Source: Plasmodiophora brassicae (lineage: Eukaryota > Endomyxa > Phytomyxea > Plasmodiophorida > Plasmodiophoridae). From it: a stretch of 64,000 nucleotides of DNA. Below the pieces are notes generated by a model that saw nothing but the letters and a program-made list of their open reading frames with translations, was not told the origin of the DNA and did no database searches. Each line of letters begins with the position of its first letter. Within the stretch, counting starts at the first letter, position 1. Below are positions 52,663 to 63,250 of this stretch, in pieces. The stretch spans positions 372,001 through 436,000 of the forward strand of contig JASFAU010000018.1 of NCBI GenBank assembly GCA_039704465.1, written 5' to 3'. Made by a program: the position numbers and the translations under genes.

Positions 52663-54509
52663 ATGCACGTCGTACAGGCCCTTCTTCTTCTTCTCTGGTG
52701 CCTACCTCACGGGGGCGTTTCGTGGACGATGCCCGGGACGCCAATCGACCCGTCTCCATCGCCGTCTGCCGACCCGTATCATCAGGCGTCCGGTTTCACA
52801 CAACTGGCAGGATCAGTCTTCAGCCTTCTTACATCGCCCTACATGACAAAACAGTGCGTTCGCGCCATCAACATTGTTCTTTCGAAGCGCGCATCAACGT
52901 CGTCCCCGTTCCTTCACGTGCGGGAGAGATCTGCTGTCTTCTCCTCCCTCGACCCGGCAACCTCCAAACCATTTGCAACCATCACCCGCTTCCGAGATGG
53001 CACCGAATTCGAGAACGACGGTTCCTCAGCACCTGGCACGTGGTACGACATCAACGTCCAGGTGACTTCATCATTGTTTCCCCTCTGTAACGAGGCCTGA
53101 ATCGACGAGTCCAGGCGAACATGACGCAGTTGAGGGTCGAGGTGATTGCAATGGCACCCAAGATCCCACTGACAGGCATCCTCATCTCGAACGCGCGCAT
53201 TGCTGTCGATATCAGCGTATTCCTGCCTCGGTCCAGCACGGTCGGGAACTTCGTGGTCCACGTCGACCACCTCAGCGTCTTCGATTTCGACATCGACGGC
53301 GGGACGGAACCGGTACCCAATGCCATGTCCTTCGAGCAGAAGCCACAGTCACCACGGCTCTGGCTCTGGATCGTATCGCTCTGGGAGTTCCTGTGCAACA
53401 TGATGTCTTCGCTGTTCGCCTTCACGACGCCGTCGTCAGAGTCACCCTCGGTCTCCCTCGTTAAGCGCCGTTCTGCTGCCGTCATCAAGCTCGCCTTACG
53501 CCACCTAGGCACCCTGAAACGTCGCCTGCAAAAGATCCTGTTCAGCGCGATTAACGGATCCAGACGAGGCTGGCTGGCCATCGTTCGCCTGATGGCGAAC
53601 GCAGTCGAAACGTTCCTGTCCGGTGCGCGATCGTTACGCGCCCGGATCCTGAAGCCCCGCGTTCAGCGGGTCGGCAAGGCGTTGCCAATGCCAACACCGT
53701 CGACCATCACCGATCAGCAACGTCTGGACACGCTGTCCGCCATCATCGAGATGAGCAACGTCACGGAGACCGCCAGGATCCGGTACGAGCATCGGGTAGC
53801 GTCGCCTGGAGGGACACGCACGCAGCCGGAAGCAAAACTGCGCGACTTGAACCTGTCGACGCACAGCCTGGGCGCACTGCGCGACCACTGGGCCACGTTC
53901 CTCGAGCACGCCATCCACAAGTTCGTCCTGAACCCGTCCGTGGTCGAATCGGTGCTGCGCAGCGCCCTGCCGCCCGACGACAACGCCAGCTGGCGACTCT
54001 TCGCGGTGGGCCTCGCCGCAGTCGACATTGCCGACGAGTCGCAGCTGACCGTCCATATGAACGAGACGCTGGGGAACGACGAGTACTTGACGACCATCGA
54101 GTACACGATCGCAAGCCGGGTGCCGCTCTCCCCCGCCATCCTTTTCGACTGTCGAATGGCCTACGGGTTCGTCACGCGACAGATCGGCCTGCAATCGGCG
54201 AAGGTTCGGTTCGAAGGCGTCAGGTTGAAGGCGAGCATGGACGACACTGACAGCTGGGTCGATGTCGTACTCGACAATCCGCCTTCGATTCGGGATCTGC
54301 ATGTGACTCCAGTCGGATCGATTCCGACGACGTTAACGGCGTTCCTGGAATCGGCCGTCTTCCGCCTGGTCCCCAAATCCTACCGGATCATGATGTCGTC
54401 GATCATCCCTCATCTGTCCGAGCAACTTATCGGGCCTGATCCGGTCGACATCATTGAGGACCTTCGCGACAAGATCCGATCCCGCCTACGAGTCAACAAT
54501 ACACGATAA
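52663..54509 (+). CDS. Secreted or lumenal protein of unknown function
   Basis: The ATG at 52663 opens a signal peptide (VVQALLLLLWCLPHGGVSW). The first exon runs to DINVQ. A GTGACT donor near 53060 and a CGAGTCCAG acceptor near 53115 join ANMTQLRVEVIAMAPKIPLT, and the frame continues to a stop at 54509. The protein has repeated beta-rich stretches (VDISVFLPRSSTVGNFVVHV; LTVHMNETLGNDEYLTTIEY; VWVDVVL-type segments). A hydrophobic segment, WLWIVSLWEFLCNMMSSLFA, lies near residue 210. The pattern of long amphipathic strands is compatible with a lipid-binding TULIP/BPI-like fold, a weak inference. Total length is about 595 residues. Confidence 0.65.
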
Positions 54510-54576
54510 CCCGATTCGAGGGTGGGGGTACGCTGACGCGATCGCCGCCGCTTTCATCCCGTCCGTCGGCGACGCG

Positions 54577-55453
54577 ATGGCACCGCCGCACGAGTCGTAT
54601 GCGATGGATACGGCGTTCCTACCGCGACAGAAGAACTTCCTGCATAACCCGCTGCTGGTCCATCCGGTGCTGGGACGCGCTCGCCGCCCCACCTGCAAGC
54701 TGCCGCCGCCCGAGACGACGTTTGGCTGCCACGGCGATCGTGACGCTCTCACAGCTGGCAAACGTACGTGGCGCGCGCGCACCCTCATTGTCTTCGTGGC
54801 TCATACCGGTCGCAGTGATCTCCGAATGGAAGAGCCATGTTCCTAATCCGTCATCGTTGCCCGGGTCGGACTTTGTCCGCTTCAACATCGCCTCTGCCGA
54901 CCATGGTGCGATCACGAGCCAACAGGTGCGGCATCTCGCGAGCGGCGAACCGTTTTCGCCGCGCTGACCCACAGCCGTCGGGCAGATTACACAGTTTCGA
55001 AGGACACACGAGTACCGAATCCGCATCGCGGCGGGCAACGCGAACGCAAAGAAGCCGTCGGTGCCGAGTCACCTGCGAGACATCACGTTCGGGAAGCCGT
55101 GCAGCCGAGATCCAGAGGAGGTGTCGTTCGCGAGCATCATCGAGAACGCGGCGCACAAGACGTGGCTGGAAGGTCAGCGGCACAAGGCGATGCAGAGGAA
55201 CCTGTCGATACGGGGCAAGTCGACGAAGCACTCGAAGCCGAAAACGACGCGGTCGGAACAGCTCCGGTGCGAGTCCAGGAAAGCGGCGGAAGAGTTGCAG
55301 CGATCGCGCTCGGAGGCGCTGCTCTGGAAAAGCCACCGATATGACGAGGTACCCGCCCGGGTCCCGATCCCGTTCTCGCCATCGCGTCAACGGTACCAGG
55401 AGTCGCACGGCCCAGGAGGCGACACGGTGGCGCCTGTCCCAGGAGCTCACTGA
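54577..55453 (+). CDS. CFAP77: CFAP77-like ciliary microtubule inner protein
   Basis: ATG at 54577. Exon 1 has FLHNPLLVHPVLGRARRPTC, then LPPPETTFGCHGDRDALTAG, matching the CFAP77 N-terminal motif. A GTACGT donor near 54765 with a GTCGCAG acceptor near 54819 joins LISEWKSHVPNP and DFVRFNIASADHGAITSQQ. An intron near 54926-54980 joins ITQFRRTHEYRIRI. SHLRDITFGKPCSRDPEEVS follows, then a basic tail. In other eukaryotes the protein lines the lumen of doublet B-tubules. The length of about 250 residues is right. It sits next to the CNG channel and near DNAI4, though no operon-like arrangement is implied. Confidence 0.75.
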
Positions 55454-55569
55454 GCCTGTTGGTGGGCGACCCCATTCCCAATGCATACAGCAGCAAACTT
55501 GCACAAGTTAACGACAGTACACCATTCGACCCGCGTGTTTGCCGATTAGTGTACACGTCAAATGGGACG

Positions 55570-58500
55570 ATGACGACGACGCGAGGCAAGTATGTCGTGG
55601 CGCCCATGCCATTGCCGACGGCGTGGGGAGCGGTGAAGGAGGAGTTGACGTCGACGTCGGACGAGCAGCATTCGGACAACAAGTTGGTGTCCGACGAGAG
55701 CAAAGGCGTTTCGGTGCGGGACGGGGACGAGATCTATGGGCGCCCCCGCCACCAGTCGCTCGTATCGATGATTGCGTCGCGCCTGCGTGTCTCCTTGTTC
55801 GAGTCGGCGCACTCGCGAGCGTCGTCGTCAACGACCATCTCGAAGCGCCTCTCCGTCGTCCGCGAATCGGAATCCGCTGCCTACGGCAGCAACCAGCAGC
55901 CTCATGTCGTGATCGTCAACCCTAAAAGCGACGACGGCGACGATGACGACGAAGACGTCGTTGTGGAGAGCGAGGAGGCCCTGCACGGGTACCCGCCGAT
56001 ACGATAACTCTTCTGTTGGTTTACACTTGAGACAGGCCCGTTATATTCGCACCGGATTCGCCGTTCGTCACCGTGTGGTTGACGATACTGACGGCCATGA
56101 TCACGTTCGCCGTGTACGCCGTGCCGTTCGAGACCGGTCGGTCACGATCCGCACCGCCTGGCGTCCCTATATAACGGTGTCGCCCAGCATTCGAGACGGA
56201 TAGCGTCCTGCTGACGGCCGTCTCCATCGTCATCGACGCGTTCTTCATCCTGGACATTGTCCGCAAGTTCCGCACGGTACGCACCGTCGACTGCTACAAG
56301 GGCCGTGCCACCGCTCGATCCCTCACACGCAGCGGCACCGTTCCCCAGGGGTTCATGGACGAAGGCCGCCTGATCCGCGACCCGGCCCGCATTCGAAAAC
56401 ATTACCTGAACGGCAGCTTTGCCATCGACCTGGTCGCGTCCGTGCCCATGGTAAACGCCCGTCGTCGTTAGAGCTCGTGATGCGCGGCCTGAGTGGCCCG
56501 TAGGACATTATTCGGTTGTGGTTGCCGCACACGTCGCCGATCCTGGGCGCCAATAAGCTGATGTCCGTGTTCCATTGCGTCCTGCTGATTCGCGACCTGG
56601 AGCACTCGCGCGACGTGAACCTGTCGCTCGTACGCGTCACGAAGCTCATCATCTACGCCGTCCTGCTCTGCCATTACGTCGCGTGCATCTGGTTCGGGCT
56701 CGGGTGGATCGAGGTGCGTGTACGTGAAAGCGCGCGTTCCTATTTAGGACCTGATTCGATGACAGGGTTTCGGGGAGAACAACTGGCTTCCGAGTCGCGA
56801 ACTGCTCGAATCCAGCCTCCTGCAGCAATACCTGTCCGCGATGTACTTCGCCGTCGGGCTGATGTTCTCCCAGGCGGAAACGCCGCAACCAGTTACCAAC
56901 CTCGAGATTATCTTCACGCTGGCCGTCTCCCTCATATCAATCATGCTCCTGGCTTACGTGGTAGGCCACGTTCGAAACCGTCGCCGTCGTCGTCGTCATC
57001 GCCGTTGTAACCGCCTGCTGCCCAGGTCGGGTCCATCGACATTGCCGGGAACGCGCTGGACGACGCCTGGGTAGTCCACGACCAGAAACGGCACTACTGC
57101 CAACGATTCCTGAAGTGGGTCCTGGCTGACCTGACTGGCATGCGCTGCGCTGATCCCCGACCGCGTCTGGCAGGCAGCATAAGATATCGAAGGGCCTGCA
57201 ATTGCGCATCCAGAACCACTACCGGTACCTGTGTACGGCGAACACCTGACCTGTGCGCATAGTCCTGCGCTCAACGCGGGTCTGCCTCAGGGTCGAAGCA
57301 CAACTCGCTGATCTCCGGATCGGAGATCGACCGCCTGCCACACAACCTGAAGACGCTGGTCGTCATGCACATCCTGAAGGACATGTTCGACAGCATGCCG
57401 TTCCTGAACAGCATGTCGCCCGCCGCCAAGCGCTGCTTCGTCAGCAGCCTGCGGCAGCGCTACACGGTACGAAAGCGCTCTGGCAGCGTTCATCACGGCG
57501 GCGCTGTGAACCCGGGTGCGCGACAGGTCGCCGACGAGGTCATCTGCACGCAGGACGCCAAGGCCCAGAACCTGTTCTTCATGAAGTCCGGGCGTGTCTC
57601 CCTGCTGTACTGCAGCAGTGCGGGACGGTACACGCGCACGAGCATCCTCACCGGCCAGACCGTCTTTGGCGAGGTGGCCATCCTTCCTGGCGAGCGGTAC
57701 ATCGTGACCGCGCAGGTACGGCCCGTGACGATGCCAATCGGCCAGGTGGATTGACGTCGGCCAGGCGCTGAGCCCTTGCGAGTTGTACTGCCTGTCGCAC
57801 GACAAATGGCAGACGCTGGCGCGCCTGTACGCGCACGACACGAACGCGGTCCTGGGCGCGTTCAAAGCGCGTATCCAGGCGCAGACGGACCAGAACAGGC
57901 GCATTGAAATCGACCAGGTCGAACGTGGCGACGCTGAGGTTCGTCGTCACCAATGCTGGTGCGGCCACCGGCCCGCGCTCATGCGAGCGCATCACAGGCG
58001 AAGAAGGCTCGAGCGCGATGGCGAAAGATCCGGTATTCGGTTTGGTTCACGGTGCGCGGCAGGAGGAGGACGTGGCGGCAAAGGGCGCAGAAGACGTGGC
58101 ACATCGCGAAGACGTTCACGATACATCCGCTGCACCCGATGTGGCAAAGGTTGGGCGTCCGCCCCCATCTGACAAGTTCCGAATCCTTAGCAAACCTGTC
58201 TAGATGGGAAACGATCGTCCTGCTTGTCATCGTGGCCATGTCGGTGCGCCTGTCGGTGCTCCTGTCGACGAACGAAAGCCTAGTGACGCCTGGCGGAATC
58301 GCATTCGACACGGTCAGCAACGCGATCATGTTCGTCGATTTAATCCTGCGGTTTCGGTTATGCGTCTCCCTGCCGAACGGGACGCTGGAGGTGGCGCCGA
58401 GGAACATCGAGCGACGGTTCTTGCGATCCCGACAGTTCTGGTGGTACCTGATCGGGTGCGTCCCGGCCGGCGTGGCGATGCCCAGCAACCCCTGGATGCG

Positions 58501-59930
58501 CATCAACAAGCTCGTCTGGGTGTCCAGGCTGAACGCCCTGCTGGACCAGCAGCTCCACGTGTACTTCGAGGCCAGCCTGGCCCAGCTGATGAAGATGACG
58601 GCGCATTTCCTCGCCGTCGTCCACGTCACCACCTGCGGGTCCTCCTGTCCCGGTCCGGTGTTGCTGAACGACAGTACAGCTAACGCGAACACAGGTATCT
58701 GATCGTCAACACGTTCGACGGGTACGGGGCGCGCAACGACGCGACGTCCTGGGCCATCCCCTTTAACCTGTCGCATTCGACGCCCGGGTCGCGTTACTCC
58801 CACGGCCTGTTCTTCTCGCTGAAGGTGCTGATCCGGATCGGGTCCCTGGCGGCCCCGACGACCACCCTGGAGTTCGTCTACACCATCGCAACCAGCATCG
58901 CCGGCCTGTTCGTCGTCGGCTACGTCATCGGTGCGTCTGCTGCAACGCACCGCTCTCCCGTGGCTGATCCCGCCAATGAACGAAGGCCGCGTCGGCAACC
59001 TGATCGCCCGCATCGACGTGGCCGATAACGACTTCCACCACCGCGTCCGACGGACGGACGCGATCCTGTCGACGCTGAACGTGCCGGTCGAGCTGCGAAC
59101 GGACGCGTTCCGGTTCTTCCAGTACGAGGTCCGCTAACCTGTCAGCGCTGGTCGCGTCCGGATGCGTAACGCGATGTTCCCCCCGCGCAGGACCAGTCGA
59201 ACCGGGGCGTGGATCCGGAGGTGGCCCTGGGCGACCTGCCCCTGTGCCTGCGCCAGGACGTCATGATGGAGATCTGCGGGAAGATCCTGATGACCTCGGC
59301 GCTGTTCGAGAAGGTGTCCGCCAGCATGCTGCGACCCATCGTCGGCCACATGACGTTCGTGTCCATACCCGCCGAGCAGTTCATCTTCCAGGTGGCGCCC
59401 GCCCTCGCCCTGCCTGTCCCCGTCCCGCCATTGACGATCTGCCATAGAACGGCGACATTGGCGACAGCGTGTACTTCATCCTGAAGGGCCTCGTCGGATT
59501 GGTGCTGCCCGGCGCGATCGTCCCGGTCAAGTTCCTGCACCCGGGGACGTGCTTCGGCGAAGCGGCCATGCTGAGCGGGGGCGTCCGCTCCGCCTCGATC
59601 ATCGCCATCGAACCGACCCATCTCGTCCGCCTGGACAAGGCGCACTTCGCCACGATGCTGGAGGATCACCCCGACTTCGTCAAGCGCATCCAGAACGTCG
59701 TCCAGCACCGCCGCCACGAATTCCACCGCAACGACCCGACGCGGAACAGCATCAGCATCAGCAGGCGCATACAGCAGAAGATCAGGTCGGATACCGGCGG
59801 CTCCGAGGCGTCCACCGACCAAACGGGCGCCGTGTCGCGTATAACGACCTATGCGTCGTCGCCCGACACCCAGCAGCAGCATCCCGTCGCCGACTCGCGG
59901 TCGTCATCGCTGACGCCCGACACGGCCTAG
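55570..59930 (+). CDS. Two-repeat cyclic-nucleotide-gated channel (CNGA-like plus CNGB-like units in one chain)
   Basis: Multi-exon gene from the ATG at 55570 to a stop at 59928-59930. Unit 1: S1 (FVTVWLTILTAMITFAVYAV), S2 (VSIVIDAFFILDIVRKFRTV), S3 (SFAIDLVASVP), S5 (LIIYAVLLCHYVACIWFGLG). Its pore helix/filter YFAVGLMFSQAETPQPV resembles the CNGA ETPPPV filter, then S6 with VVGHVGS across an intron. Its C-linker and cNMP-binding domain carry TVFGEVAILPGERY. Unit 2 starts near 58100: WETIVLLVIVAMSVRLSVLL, VDLILRFRLCV, then pore LKVLIRIGSLAAPTTTLEFV, resembling the CNGB GLPDPKTLFE filter. S6 has FVVGYVIG, and the second cNMP domain has GTCFGEAAMLSGGVRSAS with the conserved Arg. No start or stop separates the units. 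It is probably a ciliary or plasma-membrane cation channel. Confidence 0.82.
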
Positions 59931-59957
59931 CCCCGGAGACGATAATCCTATATACAT

Positions 59958-62941
59958 TCAGTTGTCGGCGCTGATGATCTTGTTCAGGCGCGTCTGCTGC
60001 TGGGCGGGCGGGCCTCCGTCGGTCAGGCCCCCGAGTCGGTAGACGTGCACGATCCCGGTCTGGGTCCCACAGACGACCACGGGGGCGTTCGGGCTGAACA
60101 GGACCGTCGTTAGGTTCGTGTCGTCCTCCATCGTCTCCGTGATCCAGGGGCTGATCGGCGACGCTTCAATGTTCCAGACCTGGGCCATAGACAGCGTTAA
60201 TAACGGGGACCCGCCAACCCCGTGCCGCTGACATACATCCAAACGGCCATCTCGTGAGGCGGACGCGAAGACGCACGAGTTGGAAGGGGACCAGTCCACG
60301 TCGTTGATGTAGTCGTAGCCGCTCTGGAGCGACATGATCGACTGGGTGGACTTCTGCGACCAGAGGCGGACGGTCCAGTCGGTGGAGCACGTCAGGAACA
60401 CGCCGTCGACGAAGGGCGACACTTTCAGGCGGTTGATCGGGCCGGTGTGCCCGAAGTAGCTCTCGATGACCTGCTCGTTGTACGACTGCGAGCACTTGTG
60501 CACGACGCCGTCCTCGGTCCCCGCCAGGTACAGCGTCGGGTCCACCTTGGAGAAATCGAAACAGAGGCTCGACCCGTGCCGATTGATCATGCCTTCACCT
60601 GCGCGACACCCGTTATCGGTCAGCGAGGGTGCACAGCGCGGGAGCGTTACGCGCACCGGTCTCGGTCGTCATTTGCGACTGGTTATGCACCCGCTTCAGG
60701 ACCATGATGTCCTGCGCGTACAGGCCCTTCTTCATGCTCCACTGCTTGACGTGCCCGTCCGTCGATATCGACATGACGACCTCGCTGTGCTGCTGCGCGC
60801 CCTTCGACGCCCACTTGACGCCCCAGACCGGATCGCTGTGGCTGTGCGTCCCACTCGCCGCCTTCAGGATGGGTGCGTTGCCGGGCGCCCTCACATCGTA
60901 TATCACCAGCGAGCCGTCGTAGAGCCCGGCTGTCCAACCTGTCAAACGACCGCAACGACCACACCAGGGGAACAACACCCCGCCTACCGGCGAGCAACTG
61001 CGGGTTGTCCTGGCTGAAGTCGAGGCTCGTGACGCCGACCTGCGACCTGAAGATCCGACTGGGGTAGTCCGGGTTCTTGAGCGTCCAGACGGCGATCATG
61101 CCCGGGCTGTCGTCGTACAGCTTCACCGACGCCGTCGACGTCGTCGAGAAATCCGCCTGGCCGTACCCGACGGCCAGCACGTCGGCGTTCGCCTTGTTCC
61201 AGTCCATCGACGTGATGTTGTGCCCCAGCCTGTGCCACCATGTCAGTGCGCGCGCGCGTCAGCGTATATGACGGGCCGGCCCTAATATCCGGATCGTACA
61301 CGTGGGCGCAGCTGTAGCTCCAGAGCCTGTCCAGCGTCCCGGCGGGCGCCTCGCCCGCGTCCGCGTTCGTCTCCACCACCGGCGCCGATTTCTGCAGGGC
61401 GGCAACCACCGACGCCGTCCTATCCAGCGACGGTCTCGTCCTGACGAACGACGCAGGGTCAGTACGGGTGGGCATTGGAACGCACGGCACGACATTGGCG
61501 CTGCTGGTGCCGCTGGCGTCGCTGCCGGCGCCTGCTGCTGGTTGCGATACAGGAGGTGCTTGCCGTGGATCTGGTTCTGGATCAACGCCTTCTCCATGAT
61601 CGACAACGACCTCAGCAGCTTCGTGTGGGACACCGACCGCCTCCCTGCGTGCGTGTGTCATCCGACGTCAGGCGCCGGCCCCACGCCTGCCACTGCGACC
61701 CACCTGTCGGCTTGGGATCGGCGTCGTTGCTGTCCTCTGCGCGCGAATCGTAAATGTCCCACCGCGAACTCTGGCACGACACCTGTGTTGGCAAGCCCCG
61801 ATCAGAGGTGTGGCCCTGCAGCGGAACGAATGGCCACCGACGCTGAACTTGGCGGGCGGTTTCGCCTGCACCTCCTTCGTCTTCATCGGCGGGTTGAACG
61901 TCTGCGCCGCCCTCTCCGACGACGTCATCCGGGAGGTCACCCGCTGTGCATAACGCGCGTTCTCCGCCTGTGTTTCGATGGGCGCCTCAGCGGCGTGCCA
62001 GAATGGGGGCTCCTGTGCGTGTGTGCCGCCGGTTTACCTCGGCCTGGGCGGCCAGGTCGGCCTGCTTCGACCAGATGCAGAGCGACGGCAGGTTCAGCAA
62101 CGTCGTCGTGCCCGATTCCGTCAGACGCACTTCAATGAGCTCGTTCAGCTCCTGCGACGTCCAGTCGTGCTTGGGCGTTTCCTGCACGGCCGCCTGCGAC
62201 AAGTCAGCGGCACGCCGACCGGGCGACGACGAACATCGCGAAACCTGGACGGTCAGGTCCTCCTCGGTGGGCTCCGACGGTACGTTGTGCTCCGAGTCGG
62301 CGCCGTCGACGTCGGATCGGGCGGCGCCGAACTCGGACGCGTCCGCTTCGCTGCTGGTCGCCTGCGTCCCGTCCAACGACTCGCTGACGTCGGACCCGAC
62401 GAACGATGCGCTCCCGTCCAATGGGCCGAGTACGCTCCCGCCTTCCGACAATAACGTCAAACGATGACGGCACGTGCAGGGCGGTGCAGGTGGACCTTCT
62501 CGGGTCAGATTGCTCCCTGCAACGGAGCTGGATCTGGCCAGCGACGAGATGCTGGATCCCGTCGACGTTCGGTCCTGTCCGCTGGTCTGATGATGATTCG
62601 TTTAACGCGGGCGCACCGGGACGGCACGCGCGCCGACCTTCTTCGACTTGGACTTGGACTTCTTGGCTTTCGGGACGTCGACCAGGGGGCGCGGCGTGCA
62701 ATCGACCCCGTTGATGAGGATCCGGGTTGGATCCGCCGCATGCTGCTTGCCCGATCGCGTGGACGCTGCCGCGCCATATGCGAACCATCAGGAACGCGCG
62801 CCCGTCGCTGGCCTCGGGCGCGGTACCTTTCGTCTTCCGCGACCCGAACATGATCGACTTGGAGTTCAGGTCGGTCAGCGTTTTCGTCGCCGCGGGATTG
62901 TCGCCCGACACGCGCATCGACGACTTCGCGTTGATCGACAT
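59958..62941 (-). CDS. DNAI4: Dynein axonemal intermediate chain 4 (WDR78/IC138-like)
   Basis: The ATG at 62941 begins SINAKSSMRVSGDNPAATK. A GTACCG donor near 62825 and GCAAGCAG acceptor near 62740 lead to ILINGVDCTPRPLVDVPKAK, with the TPRPL motif of this family. An acidic Ser-rich linker follows, then LIEVRLTESGTTTLLNLPSL, SERAAQTFNPPMKTKEVQ and SSRWDIYDS. The C-terminal half is a WD40 propeller: NITSMDWNKANADVLAVGYG, LKNPDYPSRIF, GLYDGSLVIYDVRAP, HTGPINRLKVSPFVDGVFLT, YINDVDWSPSNSCVFASASR, and it ends at 59958. In known members the protein is an intermediate chain of the two-headed inner-arm dynein f/I1. The stop lies 28 bp from the convergent channel stop. Confidence 0.9.
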
Positions 62942-63250
62942 GGGCGCCCGCCCGCTGGCCTGCCTGGCGGCGGCGCAACCAACACCGTCTGTGTGTGTCG
63001 GCGGTGCTGTTGCTGCCGTCGTTCCTGTGCACTCGCAGAGGCCCCGCCTCTTGCCAGGCCTCGGAAACCATCCCGAAGAGGCGGGTACGGGACCCCTGCG
63101 CGTAGCCGCTTCAGGTAGCGATGGGCTCCGGTCGATTGTGGCGGGGGTGGACGTGCGCGCGCGCGTGTCCCCCCGGGCGGGGGGAGGAGCCGTCTCCGAC
63201 CGATACGCCAGAGCCGTGTTCGTCCGATCCGCGCCCGATACCGACCCGCG
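62942..63250. other. Divergent promoter region between DNAI4 and the Zn2Cys6 gene
   Basis: 309 bp between outward-facing start codons. It contains a C/G-rich hairpin-forming run, CCCCCCGGGCGGGGGG, near 63170 and an alternating GC stretch just before it. No gene or RNA was seen. Regulation of both genes from here is plausible but unproven. Confidence 0.35.
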
